NCBI GenBank assembly: GCA_019637175.1
Contig: JAHBWD010000004.1
Location: 1-64,000 of the forward strand
Source of the DNA: Labilithrix sp.
GTDB lineage: Bacteria > Myxococcota_A > Polyangia > Polyangiales > Polyangiaceae
Length of the DNA stretch: 64,000 bases
Reading direction: 5' to 3'
In this document: piece by piece, positions 10,758-18,561 of the stretch
Position numbering within the stretch: the stretch's first letter is position 1
Layout of the letters: each line of letters begins with the position of its first letter
Notes under the pieces: model-generated
What the model saw: the letters and a program-made list of their open reading frames with translations, nothing else
Told to the model about the DNA's origin: nothing
The model's database searches: none
Position numbers and translations under genes: made by a program

Positions 10758-10818
10758 CCCTGGCTGGCTTACGAGCTTCGGAGCGACCACCCTTGGCGCA
10801 TCCAGGATCCAGCCAGGG
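10758..10818. other. Long-loop inverted repeat in prkA downstream region
   Basis: A perfect 10-base inverted repeat (CCCTGGCTGG / CCAGCCAGGG) encloses a 41-base loop in the 189-base gap after prkA. It could be a structured RNA leader for the following lipoprotein gene or a protein-binding site. There is no U-tract, so it is not a standard terminator. Confidence 0.4.
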
Positions 10819-10902
10819 GCGGTGTCGCGCGCCGTTTCGTAAGTGATTTCGAGCGCGCGGGATCGATTCCAAGACGGTCGGAAAGTTGCAGCCTCACCGT
10901 TC

Positions 10903-12738
10903 ATGCGGACGGTGGTGGTGGGGCTGGTCGTCGGTTGGGTCGGGATCCTCGCGTTCGGTTGCTCGACGACGCCGGTCAACGCCGATTCGGAGATCACGCC
11001 TCCGCTGGCCGGCAACCCGAACGGCGCGGACGTCGGCGGCGACTGCCAGGGCGCGGGAGACTGCAAGAGCGGCATCTGCTCGAACGGCACCTGCCAGCCG
11101 GCGACGCCGCGCGACGGCGTCCGCAACGGTGACGAGACCGACGTCGACTGCGGCGGATCGATCGCGCCCAAGTGCCTCGCGGGCAAGGGCTGCGCGCAGG
11201 GATCGGACTGCACCTCGGGCGTGTGCGCCGGCGGAAAGTGCGGCGCCGGCACCGCCGACGACGGCGTGAAGAACGGCGACGAGACCGACGTCGACTGCGG
11301 CGGCGCCTCGAGCCCCAAGTGCGGCGCGGGCAAGGCGTGCCTCGACGCGACCAACTGCGAGAGCGCGATCTGCAACGCGGGCGCGTGCGCCGCGCCCTCG
11401 CCGACCGACGGCGTGAAGAACGGCGACGAGACCGACATCGACTGCGGTGGAACCATCGCGGCCAAGTGCGAGAGCGGTCGCGCGTGCAAGGCAGGCGGCG
11501 ATTGCACGAGCCTCGTGTGCAAAGACGCGCTCTGCATCAGCGCGAGCGCGAACGACGGCGTGAAGAACGCGACCGAGACCGACGTCGACTGCGGCGGGCC
11601 CGACGCGGGGACGCCTCGCTGCGCGACGGGGAAGATCTGCGTCGCCGGCGGCGACTGCGCGAGCCTCGTGTGCGACGGCGCCACCAAGCAGTGCAAGGCG
11701 CCCACGGGCACCGACGGCGTGAAGAACGGCGACGAGAGCGACGTCGACTGCGGCGGCACCACGACGGGCGCGCCGAAGTGCGGCGTCGCCAAAACATGCA
11801 AAGTGCACGCAGATTGCGCGAGCGACGGCTGCGACGACGGCGGCAAGTGCGCGCTCCGCCGGAGCTGCACGCGCCGCCTGGGCGGAAGGACGTGCGGCGT
11901 CGGCGAGAGCAACGATCCGGCGTCGCCCCACGAGAGCTGCTGCACCACCATCACGTTCACGAGCGGCGGCAGAACGGTGAACCTCGACAAGTACGACGTC
12001 ACCGCGGGCCGCATGCGCGCCTTCGTCGATCGCTTCAACGGCAACCTCCGCGGCGCGATGACGGGCTATGCCGGCTTCCCGCAGCAGTGGCTCGGCAACC
12101 TCCCGCAGAACCAAGACGAGGTGAACGCGCGGCTCGGGCCGTACGAGGTGTTCGAAGAGGCGCCGCGCGTCCAGGGCTCACGCATGGTCGACGGCTGCTA
12201 CATCGCGGGGCAGGGCACGCGCACGTGGTGGGCGCCGGCGACGGCGGGCGACCCGACGAAGATGAGCCGCGATCAGCTCGACGAGAAGGCGCTCAACTGC
12301 GTCAACTTCTACATGCTCTACGCGCTCTGCGCGTGGGACGGCGGACGCCTCCCGACGTCGACCGAGATCCAGGCCGCGTGGAAGGGCAACGACAACCGCA
12401 GCTACCCGTGGGGCAACACGCTCGAGGACGCGCGGATGATCCACAAGTTCAACTACTACCACCCGCTCACCAACGCAGCCGGTCAGCTCTGCGCGCAGGG
12501 CAACTGCGACAACTCGATCTTCATCGGCGCCCCCGGTCGGCGCGGCAACGGTTACGGCCCCTTCGGGCACGCCGATCTCGCGGGGTTGATGTTCAACTTC
12601 GTCTGGGACGGCGACTACGTCGGAAAATGGATCTGGACCGGCTCGTGGGAGAACCACGTTCCGACCGTGCAGGGCCAGATCGCCGATCTCCGCGCGCGCC
12701 CGCGCTACTGGGCCGCCGGCGGCCGCTGCGCACGCTGA
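10903..12738 (+). CDS. Cys-rich repeat lipoprotein with formylglycine-enzyme-like domain
   Basis: A 611-residue exported protein. A signal peptide ends at the lipobox LAFGC (~residue 20). Residues ~30-330 contain five tandem units of about 45 residues, each starting with a variant of DGVKNGDETDVDCGG and holding about six cysteines (disulfide-rich repeats common in myxobacterial surface proteins). The C-terminal ~280 residues resemble the FGE/SUMF1 fold: ALNCVNFYMLYALCAWDGGR, LPTSTEIQAAWKGN, SYPWGNT and a terminal GGRCAR. Such domains often act as binding modules rather than enzymes; whether this one oxidises a sulfatase Cys is unknown. The start is fixed by the signal peptide. Confidence 0.8.
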   Translation: MRTVVVGLVVGWVGILAFGCSTTPVNADSEITPPLAGNPNGADVGGDCQGAGDCKSGICSNGTCQPATPRDGVRNGDETDVDCGGSIAPKCLAGKGCAQGSDCTSGVCAGGKCGAGTADDGVKNGDETDVDCGGASSPKCGAGKACLDATNCESAICNAGACAAPSPTDGVKNGDETDIDCGGTIAAKCESGRACKAGGDCTSLVCKDALCISASANDGVKNATETDVDCGGPDAGTPRCATGKICVAGGDCASLVCDGATKQCKAPTGTDGVKNGDESDVDCGGTTTGAPKCGVAKTCKVHADCASDGCDDGGKCALRRSCTRRLGGRTCGVGESNDPASPHESCCTTITFTSGGRTVNLDKYDVTAGRMRAFVDRFNGNLRGAMTGYAGFPQQWLGNLPQNQDEVNARLGPYEVFEEAPRVQGSRMVDGCYIAGQGTRTWWAPATAGDPTKMSRDQLDEKALNCVNFYMLYALCAWDGGRLPTSTEIQAAWKGNDNRSYPWGNTLEDARMIHKFNYYHPLTNAAGQLCAQGNCDNSIFIGAPGRRGNGYGPFGHADLAGLMFNFVWDGDYVGKWIWTGSWENHVPTVQGQIADLRARPRYWAAGGRCAR

Positions 12739-12788
12739 GCATTCCGCCGGCTTCCATCGCTCGAAAAGAATACTACGCTGCGTCCTTC

Positions 12789-13526
12789 ATGCACCGACGC
12801 CCTTCGAAGCCGCCGCTTCGGATCCAACCGACGACGCTCTGGGAGTATCCGTCGCAGCACTACGGCGACGCGATCCAGGGAGATCAGCGATACGTCGGCG
12901 CGACGCCGTCGTACGTGATCTGGAACCTGATCGAGCGCTATACGAAGCCCGGCGATCTCGTGGTCGATCCGTTCTGCGGATCGGGAACGACGCTCGACGT
13001 CGCGAAGGACACGGGGCGCACCGCGCGCGGGTTCGACGTCGCGCCCTACCGGCCCGACATCGAGAAGGCCGACGCGCGCAAGCTCCCGCTCGAGCCCGGA
13101 TCGGTCGATCTCGTGTTCATGGATCCGCCGTACGGCGATCACATCCACTACTCCGATGCGCCGGATTGCATCGGCAGGCTCTCGGCTTACGATCCGCGCT
13201 ACTACCAGGCGATGCATCGCGCGATCCGCGAAGCCGCGCGCGTCTTGAAGCCGGGCGGCGTGCTGGGCCTCTACGTGTGCGACTACTTCGAGAAGAAGAA
13301 GGGGTTCGCGCCGGTGGGCTTCCAGCTCTTCGTGAGCGTCGCCGAGGCGCTCGCGATCGTCGACATCGTGTCGGTCGTCCGGCACAACAAGTCGCTCGAG
13401 ATGGGCAACTACCGGAAGGCCGCCGAAGAGGGGAACTTCTTCCTCCGCGGGTTCAACTACCTCTTCATCGCGCAGAAGCCCGAGGGGCGAAGCCGAGAGC
13501 GCCCATCGAAAAGAGGCGCTCGATGA
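12789..13526 (+). CDS. Orphan DNA N4/N6 methyltransferase
   Basis: A 245-residue SAM-dependent methyltransferase. The SAM-binding motif is DPFCGSGTTL (residues 60-69) preceded by the typical PSYVIWNLIERYTKPGD segment, and the catalytic motif is DPPY at residues 112-115, indicating amino-methylation of adenine or cytosine. The order SAM motif then DPPY with only ~50 residues between them, and no obvious target-recognition domain, differs from the common beta-class layout. No restriction endonuclease gene is adjacent, so it is likely an orphan methylase or an RNA/DNA modification enzyme. Its 3' end overlaps the convergent roxA-like gene by 62 bases. Confidence 0.8.
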   Translation: MHRRPSKPPLRIQPTTLWEYPSQHYGDAIQGDQRYVGATPSYVIWNLIERYTKPGDLVVDPFCGSGTTLDVAKDTGRTARGFDVAPYRPDIEKADARKLPLEPGSVDLVFMDPPYGDHIHYSDAPDCIGRLSAYDPRYYQAMHRAIREAARVLKPGGVLGLYVCDYFEKKKGFAPVGFQLFVSVAEALAIVDIVSVVRHNKSLEMGNYRKAAEEGNFFLRGFNYLFIAQKPEGRSRERPSKRGAR

Positions 13527-14637
13527 GGTCGCGCGCGGCCGCGCTCTTGCTCAGCGCCGCGAGCGCACGCCCCTCGAAGCGACGCGACGCGCAGAGCGCT
13601 TCGACCAGCGGAGCCGCGCTCTTCGCGACGGCGATCTCTTCTCCCCCGACATAAAGGAGGAGCGCGCCCCGCGGCCCCGGGAGGAACGCCCACCTCCCCT
13701 CCTCCGATCGCGAGACGACGGCGCCGCGGGCGAGCGCGTCGAAGAGCTTCTTCGCGGACGGCGGACGGCGAGGAGCCTCGAGCGTGTGCCCCGGCGCGAG
13801 GCGCGTGGCGAACGACGCGAACCAGCGATCGATGGATGCGTCGTCGAGATCGACGCCTCGGATCGCGTCGCGCACGCGCGCGAGGATCCCCGGAGGAATC
13901 ACGCCCGGATTCGACGCGGGCGAGAGCGGAGGATCGACGAGGAGCGCGCTCGCCTTCGGATCGCTCGAGGCGGCGTGCGCGGCGAAGGCTCTCCACATCT
14001 CGCCGAAGCTTGGCGAACGGAAGCCGACCGAGTACGTGAGGCAAGGCGTGACGGCGACGCCGTGGTGGGCGAAGCCCGGCGGCAGGTAGAGCATGTCGCC
14101 GGGCCCGAGCACCTCGTCGCGATCCCACGCGAACCGCTCGAGGATGCGGAGCTCGAGGCCCCTTCGAAAGCGCACGTCTTTCGCCGGGCGTTCTCCGTAG
14201 CGCCAGCGACGCTGGCCCATCCCCTGCACCAAGAAGACGTCGTAGCTGTCGAGATGAGGACCGACGCTGCCGCCCGGCGCGGCGTAGCTGACCATCACGT
14301 CGTCGACGCGCACGTTGGGGATGAACGAGAAGCGATCGAGCAGGTGCGCGAGCGGGGGGACGTGGCGGTTGCACTCCTGCACGAGGACCGTCCACCCGCG
14401 CTTCGGCATCGCGCGGAATCGCGCTTCGGGATGAGGCCCCCACGTCACCTCCCAGGGCCGCGCGCCGCCGCGCTCGCGCACGATGCGCGACTCGACCCCC
14501 TCCTCGCACGCGAGGCCGGCGAGCTCCTCCGGCGTCAGAGGATCGCGAAGATCGAGCGCGCCGCGCACGAGGAGCGGTTTCTTCTGCCAGTGCTCGCGGA
14601 GAAAGCGCGAGACCGGCATGCCGAGCAATCGCTGCAT
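13465..14637 (-). CDS. RoxA/YcfD-type cupin (JmjC) ribosomal oxygenase
   Basis: A 390-residue Fe(II)/2-oxoglutarate-dependent oxygenase. YcfD/RoxA hydroxylates an Arg of ribosomal protein uL16. The iron-binding facial triad is visible as HLD at residues 128-130 (PHLDSYDVFLVQ) and the distal His in PPGFAHHG (~191). The N-terminus (FLREHWQKKPLLVRGAL) is the classical opening of this family, and the C-terminal winged-helix-like region is present. The ATG at 14637 directly precedes this conserved opening. It is divergent from the next gene with 21 bases between starts and overlaps the methyltransferase tail-to-tail. Confidence 0.88.
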   Translation of the reverse strand: MQRLLGMPVSRFLREHWQKKPLLVRGALDLRDPLTPEELAGLACEEGVESRIVRERGGARPWEVTWGPHPEARFRAMPKRGWTVLVQECNRHVPPLAHLLDRFSFIPNVRVDDVMVSYAAPGGSVGPHLDSYDVFLVQGMGQRRWRYGERPAKDVRFRRGLELRILERFAWDRDEVLGPGDMLYLPPGFAHHGVAVTPCLTYSVGFRSPSFGEMWRAFAAHAASSDPKASALLVDPPLSPASNPGVIPPGILARVRDAIRGVDLDDASIDRWFASFATRLAPGHTLEAPRRPPSAKKLFDALARGAVVSRSEEGRWAFLPGPRGALLLYVGGEEIAVAKSAAPLVEALCASRRFEGRALAALSKSAAARDLIERLFSMGALGFAPRASAR

Positions 14638-14658
14638 GGATCTCGCTCGACCATTATC

Positions 14659-15729
14659 ATGAGCGCGGTGAAGGCTGGGATCGCGCCGGAGCTGCTCCTC
14701 TCTCAGGTCAAGAACACCGCGTCGTGGCTTTGGGCCGACGCGCGCGTCGCCCCGGTCATCGAGGCGCTCGAGGGCGGCGGCTTCGCGTCGCTCCTCGCGG
14801 CGCACTTCGCGACCGTCGCGACCTTCGTGCCTACCGACGTCGACGCGCGGATCCGACACCACGTCTGGGCGGCGATGGAGAGCGGCGAGGAGATCGCCGC
14901 GGCGTGCGACGTCGTCGATCGCGCCGCGTCGTGGGACGCGCGCTGGGTCTCCGAGCGCGCCGAGCCCGACGGCGACGGGTGCGTCTCCGGTCACGACGGC
15001 GAGTGGCTCGGCGTCCGCGCGGGCGCCCTCGGCCGCGCGGCGTCGCTCGGCGCGAACGACGTCGTCGAGCGCTTGATCGCCCAGCTCGACGGCGAGCTCG
15101 CGCGCGAAGAGGCCCTCTTCGTCTCCGCGTTCGAAGGCGGCGCGCCCGCGCGTCGCGTGCTCGCGCTCGCGACGATCCTCGCCCACAACCTCGGCGATCT
15201 CTCGCGCGTCGTCGAGGCGTGGCCTGGGCGCGACGAGGTCGCGTCGCTTCGCGCACGCTACGCGCGACTCGGTCATCCCGACGGGCTGGCACGACGGAGG
15301 CCCTTCGTCGCCGCGGGGATCCTCAACAAGGCCATCATGTCGCTCGAGAACCATCGGTTCCTCGCGTTGCGCAAGGCGCGCGCGCTCCGCGCTTCGCGCG
15401 CGCTGCTCCTGCCGATCGGTCCCTGGTTCGACGCGTGGGGCGAGATCGTCGCCACCCACGACGCGCTCTCGGAGCGCGACCGCGCCGACGTCGTGACCGC
15501 GCTCCTCGAGCTGCACGCCTCATCGCCCGATCAGCAAGGCTGCCTCCGCGCGCTCGCGGGGATGCATCGCGCGACGCGCGGCGGCCTCGAGCTCTACGTC
15601 GCGAGCCTCCCCGCCCGGCTTCGCAAAGACGCCCTGCGCGGGCGCGTCCGCGACGCGCTCGACGTCACGGTGTCGCACTTCGAGGCGCGGATCGATCGCC
15701 GCTACCGCGCCGAGCGCGATCGGCTGTAG
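14659..15729 (+). CDS. Hypothetical helical protein
   Basis: A 356-residue protein with no signal peptide or membrane segment, predicted largely alpha-helical and rich in Ala, Arg and Glu. I recognise no domain. Some segments (for example ARRVLALATILAHNLGDLSR and EIVATHDALSERDRADV) suggest HEAT-like helical repeats. The ATG at 14659 lies 21 bases from the divergent roxA start, so the two genes must share a compact promoter region. Reading frame and codon pattern match neighbouring genes, which supports a real gene. Confidence 0.7.
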   Translation: MSAVKAGIAPELLLSQVKNTASWLWADARVAPVIEALEGGGFASLLAAHFATVATFVPTDVDARIRHHVWAAMESGEEIAAACDVVDRAASWDARWVSERAEPDGDGCVSGHDGEWLGVRAGALGRAASLGANDVVERLIAQLDGELAREEALFVSAFEGGAPARRVLALATILAHNLGDLSRVVEAWPGRDEVASLRARYARLGHPDGLARRRPFVAAGILNKAIMSLENHRFLALRKARALRASRALLLPIGPWFDAWGEIVATHDALSERDRADVVTALLELHASSPDQQGCLRALAGMHRATRGGLELYVASLPARLRKDALRGRVRDALDVTVSHFEARIDRRYRAERDRL

Positions 15730-15761
15730 CCCGGGCGCATTGAAAACATTCACGTTTCAGT

Positions 15762-15777
15762 GAGGCCTGGAGGCCTC
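15762..15777. terminator. Weak hairpin after hypothetical gene
   Basis: The palindrome GAGGCC-TGGA-GGCCTC forms a 6-bp stem with a 4-base loop about 35 bases after the stop at 15729. There is no T-tract, so it is at best a factor-assisted terminator or a protein site. Confidence 0.3.
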
Positions 15778-15863
15778 GTAACACCGTGGATCCGCGGCGC
15801 TTCATCCGTTCTGGGGATGCGGGCGCGTGAATGAGGGGCGCGTGTTCGAAGTCTCTCTTCGCG

Positions 15864-16928
15864 ATGAACGCCTGCAAACGTCTTCGCCCTTCCGTCCTCT
15901 TCTCTCTCCTCGCGTCTCTCGGCGCCGCCGCGTGCGCCCTCCCGTCGGACGACGCCGCCGACGCGAACGCGCGCGTCGACGCGATCGTCGTCGTCGGCAC
16001 GAGCGTCACGAGCGCGCTCTACACGACCGGTGAGCTCGGGCTCACGCTCGTTCCGAAGGACGCGAGCGGCGAAGCGGTGCTCGCGAAGAACCTCGACGTG
16101 AAGGTCGTGCTGACGTCGCACCCGGAGATCGGCGTCGAGGTGTCGAGCACGGCGTGCACCGCGCCGGAGGCGGGCAAGCAGCACATCTCCGTCGGCGTCA
16201 TCCTCGACGACTCGGGCTCGATGGGATCGAACGATCCCGACGTGCTCCGCAAGAAGGCGACGATCGGCTTCCTCGACACGCTCGGCAACGACGACAAGGT
16301 CCTCCTCACCGACTACGGCCACACCGGCGACGATCTGCGCGATCTCGTGTGCGAGTCCACGAACCAGTCGGGCAACGCGAGCTGCTCGCCGCCGAAGGCG
16401 ATGTTCAGCGCCGACAAGCCGGCGCTCGCGCGCGCGGCGGAGCTGATCTCCGACGGCGGCGGCACACCGCTCTACGAGGCGTGCGTGCAGATGGTGCCGC
16501 TCGTCGACTCGGTCAAGCAGGGTCGTCGCGGCATCTTGCTCCTCTCCGACGGCGAGCCGAACGGCGACGAGAAGCGCGACGCGTGCCACGCCGCCGCGAA
16601 GGCGGCGCAGATCCCGGTCTTCACCGTGGGCCTCGGCCCCGCGGCGGAGGGCAACCCGGAGGTCGACGACGACGCGGTGAAGGTGCTGCGCGAGCTCTCG
16701 ACGGAGACCGGCGGCAGCTACGCGTCGGCGAACGACGCGGCGCAGCTCGACCAGCTCTTCCGGAACATGGGCACGGCGCTCGCGCGCGGGAGCTGCAAGA
16801 CCACGACGCGCATCACCAACGCCTCGGCGATCGCGCCGGGGTCGAAGATCCGAGGCGAGGTGACGGTCGGATCGAAGGGCGCGAAGGCGACGTTCGAGCT
16901 CGTCGCGCCGCGCGCCTCGCAGCGATGA
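15864..16928 (+). CDS. VWA-domain lipoprotein
   Basis: A 354-residue exported protein. The start MNACKRLRP gives a signal peptide ending in the lipobox GAAAC at residue 24; an in-frame ATG 11 codons upstream is possible but places extra residues before the signal. The von Willebrand factor A domain spans ~residues 105-320, with the metal-ion-dependent adhesion motif DDSGSM (115-120), GGTPLYEA and the strand GILLLSDGEPNGDE. Such domains bind protein ligands through Mg2+. A short beta domain follows. Isolated VWA lipoproteins in myxobacteria are probably surface adhesins or assembly factors; the partner is unknown. Confidence 0.8.
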   Translation: MNACKRLRPSVLFSLLASLGAAACALPSDDAADANARVDAIVVVGTSVTSALYTTGELGLTLVPKDASGEAVLAKNLDVKVVLTSHPEIGVEVSSTACTAPEAGKQHISVGVILDDSGSMGSNDPDVLRKKATIGFLDTLGNDDKVLLTDYGHTGDDLRDLVCESTNQSGNASCSPPKAMFSADKPALARAAELISDGGGTPLYEACVQMVPLVDSVKQGRRGILLLSDGEPNGDEKRDACHAAAKAAQIPVFTVGLGPAAEGNPEVDDDAVKVLRELSTETGGSYASANDAAQLDQLFRNMGTALARGSCKTTTRITNASAIAPGSKIRGEVTVGSKGAKATFELVAPRASQR

Positions 16929-16998
16929 CGGCGCTCACGGCCTGACGAGCTGGAGCTTCGAGAGGTCGCTCGTCGGCGACGCTGATACGCTCACGACG

Positions 16999-17868
16999 AT
17001 GCAGCGCGCCGGAATGATCGCTCTGGGGTTGGCGCTCGCGCTGGGATGTTACCGCGAGCCCTCACGTCCGCACGGGTATCCGCCGCCGGGCTACTACCCA
17101 CCGCCCGGTCATCATCCGCCGCCCGGCTACTACCCGCCGACGCAGCCCCAGCCGCCTCAAGTGCTGCCGCCGGCGCCGCAGCAACCCGCGCCGCCGCCGG
17201 CGCCGCAGCAACCCGCGCCGGCGAGCAACCCGTGGGGCGATCTGCTCGCCAGCTTGCTCGCCAATCCTCCGCCGATTCCGCCGTGGTGGGGGCCGATACC
17301 GCCACCTCCACCGACGACTCCTCCGCCCGCGCCGCCGCCCACGACCGCGCCGACCGCGCCGGCACCGGGGGCGCTCCCGCCGATCGGTCCGCGCGCGCTC
17401 GATCTCGCGAACGCGATCAATCGCTACCGCGGCCAGAACGGCCTCCCGCCCATCCCGATCTCGAAGTCACTCTCGTTCGTGGCCGACACCCACGCCCGCG
17501 ACCTGCGCGACTCACCGAAGGTCGCGCCCGAGTGCAACGGCCACAGCTGGTCGTCGCGAGGACCGTGGAGCGCGTGCTGCTACACCGCCGATCACGCGCA
17601 GGCAAAGTGCATGTGGAACAAGCCAGGCGAGCTCACCGCGCTCAAGGCGACGGGCTTCGAGATCGCGATCGGCCAACCCGGCGTGAGCACCGGGGTCGTC
17701 CTCGATTCGGAGAAAGCGATCTCGACATGGCAGGGTAGCGCGCTCCACAACGACGTGCTCCTCAACCGGAACACGTGGCAGAAGACGACCTGGCGCGCGA
17801 TGGGAGCCGGCATCGTCGATAGTCACGCCTGCGCGTGGTTCTCCGCCGAGGCCGACCCCGCGCAGTAA
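16999..17868 (+). CDS. CAP (SCP-like) domain lipoprotein with Pro-rich linker
   Basis: A 289-residue exported protein with a lipobox (LALGC, residue 17). The mature N-terminus is a long Pro/Gly/Tyr-rich tract with near repeats such as PPPGYYPPPGHH and APQQPAPPPAPQQPAP, likely an extended spacer. The C-terminal ~155 residues are a CAP/SCP domain: LANAINRYRGQNGLPPI, FVADTHARDL, NGHSWSS and the final WRAMGAGIV. It has five or more cysteines that may form disulfides (SACCYTADHAQAKC). CAP proteins of bacteria are secreted, with poorly defined roles. Confidence 0.8.
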   Translation: MQRAGMIALGLALALGCYREPSRPHGYPPPGYYPPPGHHPPPGYYPPTQPQPPQVLPPAPQQPAPPPAPQQPAPASNPWGDLLASLLANPPPIPPWWGPIPPPPPTTPPPAPPPTTAPTAPAPGALPPIGPRALDLANAINRYRGQNGLPPIPISKSLSFVADTHARDLRDSPKVAPECNGHSWSSRGPWSACCYTADHAQAKCMWNKPGELTALKATGFEIAIGQPGVSTGVVLDSEKAISTWQGSALHNDVLLNRNTWQKTTWRAMGAGIVDSHACAWFSAEADPAQ

Positions 17869-17924
17869 CGCGCATTGACGCGCAGAGCGATGACAGCTCG
17901 CCGCCAATGGCGTAGACCGATCAT

Positions 17925-18476
17925 GTGCGAAGGGGTGCGCTCGTCATCGCTCTCGTGATCGGCTGCGGCGCGCCCGCGCGCGCGCCCGACGCGCGCGATC
18001 CGCTCGCGAAGGCCTCACCGGGCGGCGCGGCGGCAGAACGCGCAGAGGGCGCGCCGCGCGCCTGCACCCACGACGTCGAAGATCTCGCCCCCTGCGCCGA
18101 AGAGTGCGATCGCGCGATCGCGTTCTCGTGCACGGTGCTCGCCGCGCGCGTCGAGCGAGGCGATCGCGTCCCGCGCGATCTGACGCGCGCCGTTCGGATC
18201 CACGAGCGCGCCTGCGAGCTCAGAGACGCGGCGTCGTGCGTCAACGCCGCGCGCATGTACGCGTCGGGCGCCGGCGTGCCTCCGAGCCGAGCGAAGCAGA
18301 TCGAGCTGCTCGGCGCCGCGTGCATGCTGGGCGACGCGTTCGCGTGCGCCGTACCGGCGAAGGCCTTCGCGAGCGGCAACGGCGTCGCCCGCGATCCGCG
18401 CCGCGCCGAAGAGCTCTGGCAGCACGCGTGCGCGGGGGGCGTCGAGTCCGCGTGCGCGTCGCTCGGCGAGCCTTGA
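17925..18476 (+). CDS. Sel1-repeat lipoprotein
   Basis: A 183-residue exported protein starting with GTG at 17925. An ATG two bases earlier is in another frame and does not give this protein. The very short signal peptide ends in VIGC. Cys-containing Sel1-like repeats follow (HERACELRDAASCVNAARMY, LLGAACMLGDAFAC, EELWQHACAGGVESACASLG), helical repeats in which paired cysteines probably staple each unit. Such proteins resemble HcpA-like secreted Sel1 proteins. The ligand is unknown. Confidence 0.72.
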   Translation: MRRGALVIALVIGCGAPARAPDARDPLAKASPGGAAAERAEGAPRACTHDVEDLAPCAEECDRAIAFSCTVLAARVERGDRVPRDLTRAVRIHERACELRDAASCVNAARMYASGAGVPPSRAKQIELLGAACMLGDAFACAVPAKAFASGNGVARDPRRAEELWQHACAGGVESACASLGEP

Positions 18477-18561
18477 CGTCAATCGACTGACGCCGCGCGA
18501 GGCGCCCCGGGAGAACGCTGCAGAACCGCGTGGTCGGGATCTTGCACATCGCGTTTCTGCT

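Noticed and set aside
12789-13526. Restriction-modification system
   Set aside because: Only a methylase is present; neighbours are a lipoprotein and an oxygenase, with no nuclease or specificity gene.
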